Source: Burkholderia sp. BCC1644 (lineage in GTDB: Bacteria; Pseudomonadota; Gammaproteobacteria; Burkholderiales; Burkholderiaceae). Taken from it: 64,000 nucleotides of DNA. How positions within the stretch are numbered: the first letter of the stretch is position 1; every line of letters begins with the position of its first letter. Below the pieces are notes generated by a model, which was given only the letters and a program-made list of their open reading frames with translations, was not told the DNA's origin and did no database searches. The stretch covers positions 124,001 to 188,000 of the forward strand of contig NZ_CADFEI010000003.1 in the NCBI RefSeq assembly GCF_902833225.1, read 5' to 3'. The position numbers and the translations under genes are program-made. Below are positions 53,164 to 63,200 of this stretch, piece after piece.

Positions 53164-53679
53164 TCAGTCGTCCGCGTTCTGCTTGCGCAATCGCTCCAGC
53201 CTGCCGTAGGTGATGGCCGCCACCACGCCGAACAACAGGTTGGCCAGCAAGGGCCCGGAACCCCGCTCGGAGACAAACCACGGGAACACGGCCGTCATGA
53301 CGTAGAAGTTCCACCCATATGCGACGATCCCGAACGCCAGCCCGATGGCGGCTTCCATGCCCACGCTCGAATCGAGGCGGAACGGCGCCATGATCGCGGC
53401 AAGCATCATCCCCATGACCGCGCCGAGCACGTAGTGCAGCAGCAGCGCCATCGCCACGATTTCAAGGTTGAATTGCGTCATCTGGCCGAGCGCGCTGCGG
53501 CCCATCACCATCGCCGCGATCTTGTGTGTCGGTTGCCACGGGCTCGAGCCGAGCACGAGTGTCGACCAGACGAATTCCAGCGCGATCACCAGCGCACCGC
53601 CTGCGAGACCGGCCACGGCGGCGGCGCCCCAGTCCGGCGTACGACGCTCCCAATGATGCGATTGAATGTGCAGTTCCAT
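53164..53679 (-). CDS. Hypothetical four-helix membrane protein
   Basis: 171 residues with hydrophobic segments at about 18-42, 73-97, 108-130 and 140-160. WGAAAVAGLAGGALVIALEFVWSTLVLG and GAVMGMMLAAIMAPFRLDSSVG are typical of short membrane proteins found beside cytochrome oxidase operons. No domain recognised. It lies upstream of subunit II on the same strand after 104 bases and could be in the same transcript, but the role is unknown. Confidence 0.6.
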   Translation of the reverse strand: MELHIQSHHWERRTPDWGAAAVAGLAGGALVIALEFVWSTLVLGSSPWQPTHKIAAMVMGRSALGQMTQFNLEIVAMALLLHYVLGAVMGMMLAAIMAPFRLDSSVGMEAAIGLAFGIVAYGWNFYVMTAVFPWFVSERGSGPLLANLLFGVVAAITYGRLERLRKQNADD

Positions 53680-53888
53680 ACGACCTCCTTGCCGACGGTT
53701 CGACGTCGGCGCTTCGGCGCCGAGGGCGTCACGCGCGTCGGGCCTGCGTCACTTGCGCGATCCGGAAGCGCGGACCGGGTTGCCTGCGCAACGTGCGTAC
53801 GCCCCCTCCGCGCGCCGCCCGCGGCCGTGCGATCGACGAGATGCGTCGATGAACCCGGGTATCGGGCAGGCCGGCTTGCTGTCGCGCG

Positions 53889-54398
53889 TCAGGGGAAGAT
53901 CGGTGTCGTAGGCTCGGCGCCTTCCAGGTCCGCCTTCGGAAAATGCTGGGCGACCATCTCTTCGATTTCCTGCTCTCGCAATGCCGGCACGTCGGCCATG
54001 ATCAGGATCTGGCCTTCCTGTATGGCCTCGCGAAATCGCTGGAGTCGCGCGTTCGGCTCGGCGATGCCGATCATCGCGGCGGTCCACGCCCCGAAACCCG
54101 CTCCGGCCAACGTCAACCCGACGACGGCGCCGCCCGCGATCACGAGCTCCGCCGGGGGAAATACCAGCGCGACGAGGCCGATCAGCGCACCGGCCGCGCC
54201 GCCGAGCGCGACGCCGCGCTCCAGCGCGTGCACGACATCGCTGCTTTGCAGCAACGATGCTTCGGGCAACTGATCGAGTGTGACGCTGTGGTCGGCGAGG
54301 ACGTGGATATGTCGCCAGATGATCCGCGCGCGCAGCAGGTCATCGACGATCGCCTTGGCCATCTGCGTATCGGGTACGAGGAAATAAAGGCGTCTCAT
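53889..54398 (-). CDS. DUF1269-like membrane protein
   Basis: 169 residues from the ATG with AAGGGG upstream. MRRLYFLVPDTQMAKAIVDDLLRARIIWRHIHVLAD is an alpha/beta start, then a hydrophobic segment of about 50 residues (GVALGGAAGALIGLVALVFPPAELVIAGGAVVG). The C-terminus, IQEGQILIMADVPALREQEIEEMVAQHFP, returns to the soluble fold. This is the layout of DUF1269 proteins, which may bind or sense ligands at the membrane. It is 209 bases upstream of the four-helix protein gene, same strand. Confidence 0.65.
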   Translation of the reverse strand: MRRLYFLVPDTQMAKAIVDDLLRARIIWRHIHVLADHSVTLDQLPEASLLQSSDVVHALERGVALGGAAGALIGLVALVFPPAELVIAGGAVVGLTLAGAGFGAWTAAMIGIAEPNARLQRFREAIQEGQILIMADVPALREQEIEEMVAQHFPKADLEGAEPTTPIFP

Positions 54399-54517
54399 GT
54401 TGGCACCCCTTTTTGCCGTCAACTACTCTTTCCATTCTATGTCAGCAACGGCGACGTGGTAGGTGTATGCGGGCCAGTACCGATGCCGCATGCGAAGCGT
54501 TTCGCCCCCGATTGACG

Positions 54518-54748
54518 CTATCCGCGTTTGCGCAACGGCTCCAGCAAGTCCCGCAGGCCGTTGTGATCGATTTCGTGCATCAGCGCAAGCTGCCGGCCGA
54601 TTTCGCCGCGCGGGAACCCTTCGCGGGCCAGCCAGTTGAGGTACGGCCCGGGCAGGTCGGTTATGAGTCGGCCCTTGTATTTTCCAAAGGGCATGATGAC
54701 GGTGACGAGGTGTTCAAGGTCTGGGGTCTGCATGCGCGTATTGTGCAT
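54518..54748 (-). CDS. DUF3820 family small protein
   Basis: 76 residues. VTVIMPFGKYKGRLITDLPGPYLNWLAREGFPRGEIGRQLALMHEIDHNGL is the DUF3820 signature, with MPFGKYKG and a putative Lys/Asp nucleic-acid or nucleotide interface. A GGAAAG ribosome site 3 bases before the ATG at 54748 favours this start over the later one at 54733. Function unknown; similar to putative quorum-sensing-regulated small proteins in gamma-proteobacteria. Confidence 0.7.
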   Translation of the reverse strand: MHNTRMQTPDLEHLVTVIMPFGKYKGRLITDLPGPYLNWLAREGFPRGEIGRQLALMHEIDHNGLRDLLEPLRKRG

Positions 54749-54898
54749 GGCTTTCCGCTTCTGTCGCATGCCGCGTCGATATGCGACGCGGCAAACCCTG
54801 CGGCACCGACCTCGCGGAAAAGGACGCTGCAAACCGCCTGCGCCCCTTTTCTGGCCTGCTAGACTGGAATTCCCCCCTGCAAACCGATGGAGGGAATC

Positions 54899-55087
54899 AT
54901 GTTGTCCGTCTACGTCGTGAAGACCGGCGAGCAGTTCCTCTGCACCGCCGAGGATGGCGATATCGGCATGGCGCCGGCGGTTGAAGATGCCACGTCGTAT
55001 CGTTCGTATGAGGAAGCGGAAAAGGCGGCGCACGTGCATGCCGACCCCGGGTACGAAATCGTGGCCGTTTGCGTGCTCAGACACTGA
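54899..55087 (+). CDS. 62-residue hypothetical protein
   Basis: Starts MLSVYVVKTGEQFLCTAEDGDIGMAPAVEDATSYRSYEEAEKAAHVHADPGYEIVAVCVLRH. A strong GGAGGGA site lies 5 bases upstream. It looks like a small alpha/beta domain of paired strands and one helix. Not recognised; divergent from the DUF3820 gene with 150 bases between. Confidence 0.6.
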   Translation: MLSVYVVKTGEQFLCTAEDGDIGMAPAVEDATSYRSYEEAEKAAHVHADPGYEIVAVCVLRH

Positions 55088-55270
55088 CCTGGCGTGCGCA
55101 GCCGTGCGCCCGGCTTGTCCGCCTCCGGAAACGGCTTCATCACGCGCGCGGTCGCCGCGCAATCGAACAAGGCCGGCACCGGCCGATCCACGCGTGCGCC
55201 GCTTGAACGGCGCGACACATCCGGCATCCACCGGCCGCTGCGTTGAACGCGGCATGGCCGGCGGGGCCGC

Positions 55271-56731
55271 TCAAGCGCCCGCAGCCGTCGCGTACGCAAC
55301 GCATTGGCGAGCGAGCACGTCGGTCGGATCGACCAGCGTCGCACGCGCACCGCTCGGCGCGACATATTCGCGGCCCGGCAGCAGGATCGGAAGCTCGGTA
55401 CAGCCGAGCACGATCACCTCGACGCCGTCCGCAATCAGCGCGTCGACGGCCGCGCCGATATCCGCTTCGCACTGGCCGGTCGTAAAACCGGCCTTGACGC
55501 CACGCTCGCCGTAGATCGCCTCCATGACGCGCGCCTGCAGCGCCAGCGCCGGCGCAACCTGTCGGAATCCGTACGATTCGAGCGCCTTTTCATACACGCC
55601 GCTTTCGATCGTGCCCGACGTTGCCAGCACGCCGACCTCGCGCAGCCCCGGATACGCATCGCGCAGATGCGCGGCCGTGACGGTCAGCATGTTCACGATC
55701 GGGATGCCGAGGTGCGGCTGAACCCGTTCGACAAACGCATGCGCGGTATTGCACGGAATCGCAATGAGATCCGCCTCCCCGTCCTCGAGCCGCCTGCACG
55801 TCGCATACAGCGAGATCGTGGGGTCCGTACCGTCACCGACGAGGTTCGCCGTCCGGTCCGGGATCTGCGGATTCTGTTCGACCAGCAGCTTGATGTGCTC
55901 CTGATCGCGCGAAGCCGGCGTGTTTCGAACGATCTTGTCCAGGAAGTCGACCGTCGCGGCCGGCCCGACGCCACCGACGACGCCGATCTTGAACACCGGT
56001 GCGCGGGCCCCGCATCGTGCCGAGACCGCGTACTGCGCATACGCGAGATTCGAATCGATCAACGGTATCCGCAGTGGCCCGATTTCATCCGCGACGAGCG
56101 CGATCTCGGTCAGCCCCGGAACGATGACCTGCGCGCCCTGGTCCGCCAGATCCTCGCATGCGTCGCGCAGCAGTTCCACCGGCCGGCCGCGAAGATGGCC
56201 ACGCTTGATGCCGTCCGGCCCGTAGATCGCCTCGGTAACGCGATCGACACCGCCGCGCGGCCGCGGATGGACGATCTCGAACTGCGGCGACGGGAAATAC
56301 CGCTCGAACAGCCCGTCGGCCCGCACATAGTCGGAAGCCAGCACGCCGATGCGCGTGGCGCCGGGGTACGTGCGCCGCACGTGGTGGCGAACGGCTTCGA
56401 CGATATCCACGATCGGCAGGCGCGTATTGGCCTTCAGTTCGTCGATAAAGGTGTGGCTCAGGAAGCACGGCAACACCACGGTCGTCACGCCGCGTTTCTC
56501 GAACGCGCGGATCATGTCGAACACGTACAGCTTGCGTGCCGTCGTCGCCGTACTGCCCGAACCCGCCCCCCTGAACGGGTGCTGCTCGAAGATCAGATCG
56601 ACGTGATCCTCGTCGGACGACGCAGGCGTCGCCCGCACCAGCTTGAAGAACACGTCGGCGCTTCCCAGCGGCCCGAGGCCGCCGACCACGCCGAACTTCC
56701 GTCCCGTGCCTGCGAGTTCCCGGTGCGTCAT
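55271..56731 (-). CDS. Tandem fused aspartate/glutamate racemase-like protein
   Basis: 486 residues made of two homologous racemase domains. The N-half begins KFGVVGGLGPLGSADVFFKLV and the C-half begins KIGVVGGVGPAATVDFLDKIV near residue 248. Each domain should have two catalytic Cys. In the C-half they are Cys327 (AIPCNTAH) and Cys444 (LGCTELPIL). In the N-half the first is Cys89 (VLPCFLSHTF), but the second position is Leu207 (VPGLTEIAL). The C-half is thus a probable active racemase for Asp or Glu and the N-half a one-cysteine relative. The start overlaps the symporter stop by 4 bases, coupling the two. Confidence 0.85.
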   Translation of the reverse strand: MTHRELAGTGRKFGVVGGLGPLGSADVFFKLVRATPASSDEDHVDLIFEQHPFRGAGSGSTATTARKLYVFDMIRAFEKRGVTTVVLPCFLSHTFIDELKANTRLPIVDIVEAVRHHVRRTYPGATRIGVLASDYVRADGLFERYFPSPQFEIVHPRPRGGVDRVTEAIYGPDGIKRGHLRGRPVELLRDACEDLADQGAQVIVPGLTEIALVADEIGPLRIPLIDSNLAYAQYAVSARCGARAPVFKIGVVGGVGPAATVDFLDKIVRNTPASRDQEHIKLLVEQNPQIPDRTANLVGDGTDPTISLYATCRRLEDGEADLIAIPCNTAHAFVERVQPHLGIPIVNMLTVTAAHLRDAYPGLREVGVLATSGTIESGVYEKALESYGFRQVAPALALQARVMEAIYGERGVKAGFTTGQCEADIGAAVDALIADGVEVIVLGCTELPILLPGREYVAPSGARATLVDPTDVLARQCVAYATAAGA

Positions 56732-58008
56732 GCGTTCAGCTCCTGCGGATCGAGCGCGGCGCTGTCCGGCTGCGCGGCCCGCGCGCCCTCCCACTTCGCG
56801 ATCACGGCCGTCGCCACGCTGTTGCCGATCACGTTCGTCATCGTGCGGCCCATGTCGAGCACCTGATCGATCGCCAGGATCATGGCCACGCCGGCGGCCG
56901 GCAAATGGAACATCGGCGCGACGGCCGCGACGACGACCACCGACCCGCGCGGTACGCTTGCCATGCCCTTGCTGCTCAGCATCAGGATCAGCAGCATGAA
57001 CACCTGTTGCGAAAGCGGCATCTGCACGCCGAATGCCTGCGCGATGAAGATGGCCGCAAACGCCTGGTACATCATCGACCCGTCCAGGTTGAATGCGTAA
57101 CCCAGCGGCAGCGTGAAGCCGACGACCTTCTTGTCGACACCGAACTTCTCGAGCTGCTCGGTCAGGCGCGGATACGCCGCTTCGCTGCTGGCGGTCGAAA
57201 ACGCGATCAACGCGGGTTCGCGCACGGCCTTCAGCAACGTTCCGACGCGCCGCCCGAGAAACAGGTATCCGGCGCCGATCAGGATCGCCCAGAGGACGAG
57301 CAGCCCGAGATAGAACGCGCCGATCAGCTTGCCGTACGTGTAGATCACGTCGAGCCCGCGCAGCGCGACGGACGACGCAATCGCACCGAAGACGCCGAGC
57401 GGCGCGGCGCGCATCACGTAGTTCGTCAGGCGCAGCATCACCGGCACCATGCCGTCGATCGACCGGATGACGAGGCCGACGCGCGGATCGTGCTTCAGCG
57501 CACTCAGCGCGATGCCGAGAAAGACGGAGAAAACGAGAATCTGCAGGATGTCGTTGCGCGCCATCGCATCGAGCAGGCTGGTCGGAAACGCGTGCGTGAT
57601 CACGTCCCTGGCGTTCAGCGCGGCGGTATTCAGGCCGAGGCTCGCCTCGCTCGCGGGTTCCGTCAGGTTCAGTCCGGCGCCGGGTTGCAAGGCGTTGGCC
57701 ATGACGAGGCCGAGGCCCAGCGACACCAGCGATGCGCAGACGAACCACGCAACCGAGCGCAGGCCGATGCGTCCGACGTCTTCGCCGCTGTCCATTCCGG
57801 CCAGGCCGGAAACGAGCGTCACGAACACCAGCGGCGCAATGATCATCTTGATCAGCCGAAGAAAGATGTCCGTCACGATCGAGAAATAACCTGCGACCAT
57901 CTTGAGCGTGCCCGGGTCCGCGATGCTCGCATGACACGCATAGCCGGCGGCGACGCCGAGGATCATGCCGATTGCGATGCTTAAGGTAAGGCGATTTTTC
58001 ATGTCCAT
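56728..58008 (-). CDS. Dicarboxylate/amino acid:cation symporter (DAACS), third copy
   Basis: 426 residues. IFLRLIKMIIAPLVFVTLVSGLAGMD, STASSEAAYPRLTEQLEKFGV (HP1), PLGYAFNLDGSMMYQAFAAIFIAQA (TM7), LSSKGMASVPRGSVVVV (HP2) and DQVLDMGRTMTNVIGNSVATAVIAKWEG (TM8) are all present. AAGGACGG precedes the ATG at 58008; an ATG two codons later is also possible. Coupled to the double racemase gene and divergent from a LysR gene, it likely imports an acidic amino acid that the racemase converts. Confidence 0.92.
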   Translation of the reverse strand: MDMKNRLTLSIAIGMILGVAAGYACHASIADPGTLKMVAGYFSIVTDIFLRLIKMIIAPLVFVTLVSGLAGMDSGEDVGRIGLRSVAWFVCASLVSLGLGLVMANALQPGAGLNLTEPASEASLGLNTAALNARDVITHAFPTSLLDAMARNDILQILVFSVFLGIALSALKHDPRVGLVIRSIDGMVPVMLRLTNYVMRAAPLGVFGAIASSVALRGLDVIYTYGKLIGAFYLGLLVLWAILIGAGYLFLGRRVGTLLKAVREPALIAFSTASSEAAYPRLTEQLEKFGVDKKVVGFTLPLGYAFNLDGSMMYQAFAAIFIAQAFGVQMPLSQQVFMLLILMLSSKGMASVPRGSVVVVAAVAPMFHLPAAGVAMILAIDQVLDMGRTMTNVIGNSVATAVIAKWEGARAAQPDSAALDPQELNA

Positions 58009-58175
58009 CCGTCCTTGGGTGACGCTCGACCGCCGGAAGGCGATGAGCAGGCGCGGCGAAACGGGCCGCGCCACGCGTCACATTTGCCGTTGGAACGAAT
58101 GGTAGGGACGGTCGGACCCGCCATGATGCCGGTGCATCATGGCGGTATGCGAGACTCGCATAAGGCGGGAAAACC

Positions 58176-59090
58176 CTAGCCGCGCCGCGACGGTTCGGCG
58201 CGCAGATGCTGCCAGAGCGTCTCCAGGAACTCGCTGCGATTGGACGCGTCGCGATAGACGCGCAGCTCGATTTCCAGGTTCCATGCCGCGGGCCCGGCCG
58301 GCACGAGTTCGCCGGCCGCCAGCTCGGCGGCGATCGCACTGCGCGGCAGCCACGCCACGCCTTCGCCTTCCATCACGAGCTTTTTCAGCACCTCGGCCAT
58401 GTCGGATTCATAGTGCAGCTGCAACGCCGGCGCATCCGCGGCGCGGTCGAGCAGCAACGCGAGGCAGCGCCCGAAGTAGCTGGTTTCCGTATAGGAAATG
58501 AGCGGCAGCGGTTGCTGCTTCGTTCCGGGAAGACGAAACGCGGGCGCCGACCGGCGGTTGGGCCGGCAGGCCGGCATCAACGTATCGAGTCCGACCGTCA
58601 CGTGCTCGTACCTGGCCGGATCCAGATGGAGCGGCAGCTCCGGATGGTGATAGGCGAACATCAGCTCGCAGTTGCCGTTGACGAGCATCAGGATCGAATC
58701 GTGGACGTTCGTCGGAACGACGCGGGCCCGCACCTCGCCGAAATGCGGCGCAAGCGCCTTGAGCCAGGACGGCAGGAAATTCAGCGCGATCGTGTGGCCG
58801 GCCGCGATCTGCAGGCTCTTGCCCGCGATACGCTGTTCGGTGCGGATGATCGCCCGTGTGTCGAACAGGCGGCTGAGAACGTCTTCCGCCGTCTCGCGAA
58901 ACAGCCGCCCTGCCGGCGTCAGCACCGGCGGAAAACTGCTGCGGTCGATCAGTTCGGCGCCGATCCATTGTTCGAGCGACTGGATGCGACGGCTGAAGCC
59001 CGACTGCGTGACATTGCGGAACTCCGCCGCCCGGGAAAAGCTTTGATATTGAGCGAGGGCGATGAAATCCTCGATCCACTTGATTTCCAT
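58176..59090 (-). CDS. LysR-family transcriptional regulator
   Basis: 304 residues from the ATG giving MEIKWIEDFIALAQYQSFSRAAEFRNVTQSGFSRRIQSLEQWIGAELIDRS, a standard helix-turn-helix with the unusual SGFSRR recognition helix also seen in the HypT/YjiE-like regulators. The effector domain starts near residue 90. The frame is open 51 bases upstream, but the extra residues are not family-like. It lies 167 bases upstream of the symporter gene on the same strand, so it may regulate the symporter-racemase unit. Confidence 0.88.
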   Translation of the reverse strand: MEIKWIEDFIALAQYQSFSRAAEFRNVTQSGFSRRIQSLEQWIGAELIDRSSFPPVLTPAGRLFRETAEDVLSRLFDTRAIIRTEQRIAGKSLQIAAGHTIALNFLPSWLKALAPHFGEVRARVVPTNVHDSILMLVNGNCELMFAYHHPELPLHLDPARYEHVTVGLDTLMPACRPNRRSAPAFRLPGTKQQPLPLISYTETSYFGRCLALLLDRAADAPALQLHYESDMAEVLKKLVMEGEGVAWLPRSAIAAELAAGELVPAGPAAWNLEIELRVYRDASNRSEFLETLWQHLRAEPSRRG

Positions 59091-59444
59091 GTTTGCCTTG
59101 GAGGTCTGCGACCGGATCGACTTGCAGTCGACCGCGATCACGGCGCCGATTGAACGGGCGCATCGTGACGGAAGGCACGGCGGTCGTCATGCCGACGACC
59201 GCCGCGGAACGCGCGTAAGACATGGACAGGTTACAGGATCGGGAAACCTGACGGTCGTACGCTCCGCGTTCAGTCCGGTGTCGGCTGTCCCGGTTCGCCA
59301 TTGTCGCGGCGGCGCGCGACGACCTCGGAGCACGGCATCGACTGCCGTGCTCGACCCGCATTGGCCATCGCGGCGACGCAACGGTCGCGATGGATGTGGC
59401 CGCGAGCCGGCCGCCTTCGCCGGTACCGCCCGCGGCCCCGCCCG
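59091..59444. other. Intergenic, no gene seen
   Basis: This 354-base region between the LysR gene and the OmpA-type gene has no convincing frame. The OmpA-type gene ends at its right border and the LysR promoter lies at the left. Confidence 0.45.
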
Positions 59445-60107
59445 CTAGTTCTGCAGCAGGATCTCCACGCGACGATTGCTCGCACGCCCTTCGGCGGTCT
59501 CGTTGGAGCCCACCGGATCGGCCTCCCCCTTTCCGGTGGCCGTCACGGAATCCGCGTTCACGCCATGCTCGCGCAAATACGTTGCAACTGCCTCCGCGCG
59601 GCGCCGCGACAGCGCAAGATTGTGCGCATCCGAGCCGACCGAGTCGGTATAGCCGGTCACTTTCACCACCGAGAAATGCCGGTCCGCCTGGCGGCCCAGC
59701 AACGTGTCGAGCGAAGCACGGGCGGCAGGCGTCAGCGTTGCGGAGTCGGTCGCGAAGTACGTGTCGCCGGTCAGGCTGACCTTTTCCGCGGCGGCCGGCG
59801 GCGCCGCCACCGGTACCGGAAGCGGCGCGGGTGCCGCGCCGCACTGGAACTCGATCGACCGCGGATCCGCGCCGTCGCGGAACGGCGCCTCCGAATCGAC
59901 CCGGCGAACCGGCTCCTTGTCGCACATGCGCGTCGCGACCTTCATGCAGGTCTTTTCGCTCGACAGGATGCCGTGACAATCGACACGAAACGTCCGGACG
60001 CCGTTTCTCGGCTGCAGTTCGTACGCATTGAACGTCGGCCCGGACGCGCTCGTGCAAGCGGCAAGGGAGGCCACGGACACGAGCAGGGCAAGAGAGATTT
60101 TGTTCAC
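59445..60107 (-). CDS. OmpA-family lipoprotein
   Basis: 220 residues from a GTG with GGAG 7 bases upstream. The signal VNKISLALLVSVASLAAC has lipobox LAAC. A Cys-rich middle part (VDCHGILSSEKTCMKVATRMC) follows, then a Pro/Ala linker. From about 105, DTYFATDSATLTPAARASLDTLL, VKVTGYTDSVGSDAHNLALSRRRAEAVATYL and TATGKGEADPVGSNETAEGRASNRRVEILL form the peptidoglycan-binding OmpA C-domain with the Asp and Arg that contact meso-DAP. It directly follows the adhesin gene after 127 bases and may stabilise the outer membrane around it. Confidence 0.85.
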   Translation of the reverse strand: MNKISLALLVSVASLAACTSASGPTFNAYELQPRNGVRTFRVDCHGILSSEKTCMKVATRMCDKEPVRRVDSEAPFRDGADPRSIEFQCGAAPAPLPVPVAAPPAAAEKVSLTGDTYFATDSATLTPAARASLDTLLGRQADRHFSVVKVTGYTDSVGSDAHNLALSRRRAEAVATYLREHGVNADSVTATGKGEADPVGSNETAEGRASNRRVEILLQN

Positions 60108-60234
60108 TGATTCACTCCGGAAAATCGATTCGATATCGCGCATGCGGCGCGGCAGTGCGACCGCATGCGGATGCGTTCTCGTTCAGCGCGAACCGTTCCG
60201 GCGCTGTACGCCGGAGCGGTTCGGTGCGCACGGA

Positions 60235-63200
60235 TCACTTCCACTGATACAACATGCCCGCGCCGACCACGCGCTGACTGCCGGCGAAACCGCCATTCAG
60301 CGTCGCCTTCAGGTTCTCCGTGAGGCGCGCCTGCATGCCGACGGCCATCGCCTTCTGGCCGAGGAAGGTCGCCGTACCGACCCCCATCGCGAAGTTCGAG
60401 TCACGGTCCATGTGCGGGATCGACGCCATGGCGGCCGTCGCGGCAATCCCGTCGCGCGCCATCGAATCGGTCTGCTGGATCTGCTGCTGCATCTGCGTGA
60501 GCTGGTTGTTGACCGTGTTCAGCGATTGCGTGAACTGGCTCGATACCGCGTTCAGCTGGTTCACGTTGACCGCGTCGGTGCCCTGCGTACCGGCCGCGAC
60601 GTTGACGACCTGGCGCGCCGACTCCGCCGAGCCGACCGCGACGACGTTCGAGCGCCCGCCGTCGTTGCTGCCCGTGCCGATCGCGGTCGAGCCGTTGCCC
60701 GTTGCCGTCGAGCCGACGCCGATCGCGGTCGAGCCGTTGCCGGACGCCAGCGAGCTGTTGCCGACCGCCGTGCTGTTCGAGCCCGATGCAACCGAGCCCG
60801 AACCGCCCGCCGACGAATTCGATCCCGTCGAACCCGGCGGCACGTTCGTGCCGGTCGGATTCGTCGTGTACGACCCGCCGAGGTTCGACGTGCGCTGCGT
60901 GATCAGCGTCGTCAACTGGTTGGCGACCGAGTCGAGCTGCGACACGTTCACCGCGTCGGTGCCGTTCTTGCCGGCCGCGAGGCCGGTGATCTGCCGGTTG
61001 CCGATGTTGACTTCGCCGGCCGACGACTGCGGGCTGCTCAAGCCGTACGCGATGTAGTTCGTCTGCGCGCCGACGGTGGTCAGCGAACCCGCGCCGAGCG
61101 CGATGCTGTTCGCGAACGTCGACGACGCACCGGCCCCGAGCGCAAGCGCATCGGTCCCCGTGGCGTGCGCGCCCGAACCGAGCGCGACACTGCCGACGCT
61201 TGCCGCGACCGCGTTGGCGCCCTGCGCCACCGATTGCGCGCCGGTGGCCGTCGCGCCGCTGCCCAGCGCCATCGCATCGGCCTGCGCGGCGCTCGCCGCC
61301 TGGCCGATCGCGACGCCGCCCGGCGCGGTGGCATCGACGATCGCGCCGTTGCCGATACCCACGCCGTTGTCGCCGTTGACTACCGTCGTCGGGCCGACCG
61401 CGACCGACTCTGCGCCGACCGCGAGCGAATCCACGGCCGTCGAGTTCGCGTGGAAGTACTTCGTGGTCGTGACCGCGAACGACTGCAGTGCGCCGGCCAG
61501 CTGCCGCACGGTCACCGCGTCCTGCTGGCCGGTGCCGTCCGCGACGTTGGTGATCTGGCGATACGTCTTGCTCGTCGCGTCGCCGACCGATACCGCACCC
61601 AGCAGCGTCTGGTCGGTCGTGTTGAACGGAATCGACGCGCTGCCGTTGCGGATGGTCCCCGAGGCCGGCGCCGTCGCGCGATCGGACACCGAACCGGCGC
61701 CGAGTGCGATGCTGCCGTCCACCTTCGCGACCGCGTTCGGGCCGATCGCGACGCTGTCGAGCCCGAGCGCCTGGCTGTCCGGCGCGGTGGAGTTCGCGTG
61801 GAAATACTTGATGCCGTGCGCGTTGATGTTGTCGATCGCCGAGCCGACGTTGTTGTTGATCGTCGTCGAGCCGTCGCTGTTGTACGTCACATACGAAGGC
61901 GCGGAGATCGTGCCGGTCGTCGGGTCGTAGGTGGCCCCGCCGCCGATCGCGCCGGCCGTGCTGTTGCCGAGGTTGGTGTTGTTCGACGCGATCGAGCTGA
62001 GGCTGGTCGACAACGAACCGATGCCCGTCGACGTCGCGGTGGACAGCGACGTCAGGTTGCTGTTCGTGCTCGACAGGCCGGTGGACAACGAGCCGACGAT
62101 CGTCGAGGTCGACGTCGACAGCGACGAGATCGAGCTCGTGGTCGAGCTGAGGCCGGTGGACAACGAACCGATGCTGGACGACGTGGCGGTGGACAGTGAC
62201 GTCACGCTGCTGTTCGTCGTGCTGAGGCCGGTGGACAGCGAACCGATGCCGGTCGACGTGGAGGTCGACAATGACGTGATGGAGCTGTTCGTGTTCGACA
62301 GGCCGGTGGACAGCGAGCTGATACCGGTCGATGTCGACGTGGACAACGACGTGATCGAGCTATTCGCCGACGACAACCCGGTCGACGTAGAAGTCGACAA
62401 CGAAGTCACCGCACTGTTGGTCGAACTCAGGCCCGTTGACAACGAGGTGATGCCAGTCGACGTCGACGTGGACAGCGACGTGATCGCACTATTGGCCGAC
62501 GACAACCCGGTCGACGTAGAAGTCGACAACGAAGTCACCGTGCTGTTAGTCGAACTCAACCCCGTCGACAACGAGCTGATGCCGGTCGATGTCGATGTGG
62601 ACAGCGACGTGATCGCGCTATTAGCCGACGACAGCCCGGTCGACGTGGACGTCGACAACGAAGTCACCGAGCTATTGGTCGAACTCAACCCCGTCGACAA
62701 AGAGGTGATGCCAGTCGATGTCGACGTGGACAACGACGTGATCGCGCTATTCGCCGACGACAGCCCGGTCGACGTGGACGTCGACAATGACGTTACGGCG
62801 CTGTTGGTCGAACTCAGGCCCGTCGACAACGAGGTGATGCCGGTCGATGTCGACGTGGACAACGACGTGATCGAGCTATTCGCCGACGACAGCCCGGTCG
62901 ACGTGGACGTCGACAACGAAGTCACCGAGCTGTTAGTCGAACTCAACCCGGTCGACAAAGAGGTGATGCCAGTCGACGTCGACGTGGACAGCGACGTGAT
63001 CGCACTATTGGCCGACGACAACCCGGTCGACGTGGACGTCGACAACGAAGTCACCGAGCTATTGGTCGAACTCAACCCCGTCGACAACGAGCTGATGCCG
63101 GTCGATGTCGACGTGGACAGCGACGTGATCGCACTGTTAGCCGACGACAACCCGGTCGACAACGACGACACCCCCGTCGACAACGAACTGACGCTCGACG

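Noticed and set aside
62350..63123. Regularly spaced repeats that might be taken for a CRISPR array
   Set aside because: Units are 129 bases, contiguous, in frame and coding for a stalk; there are no variable spacers and no cas genes.
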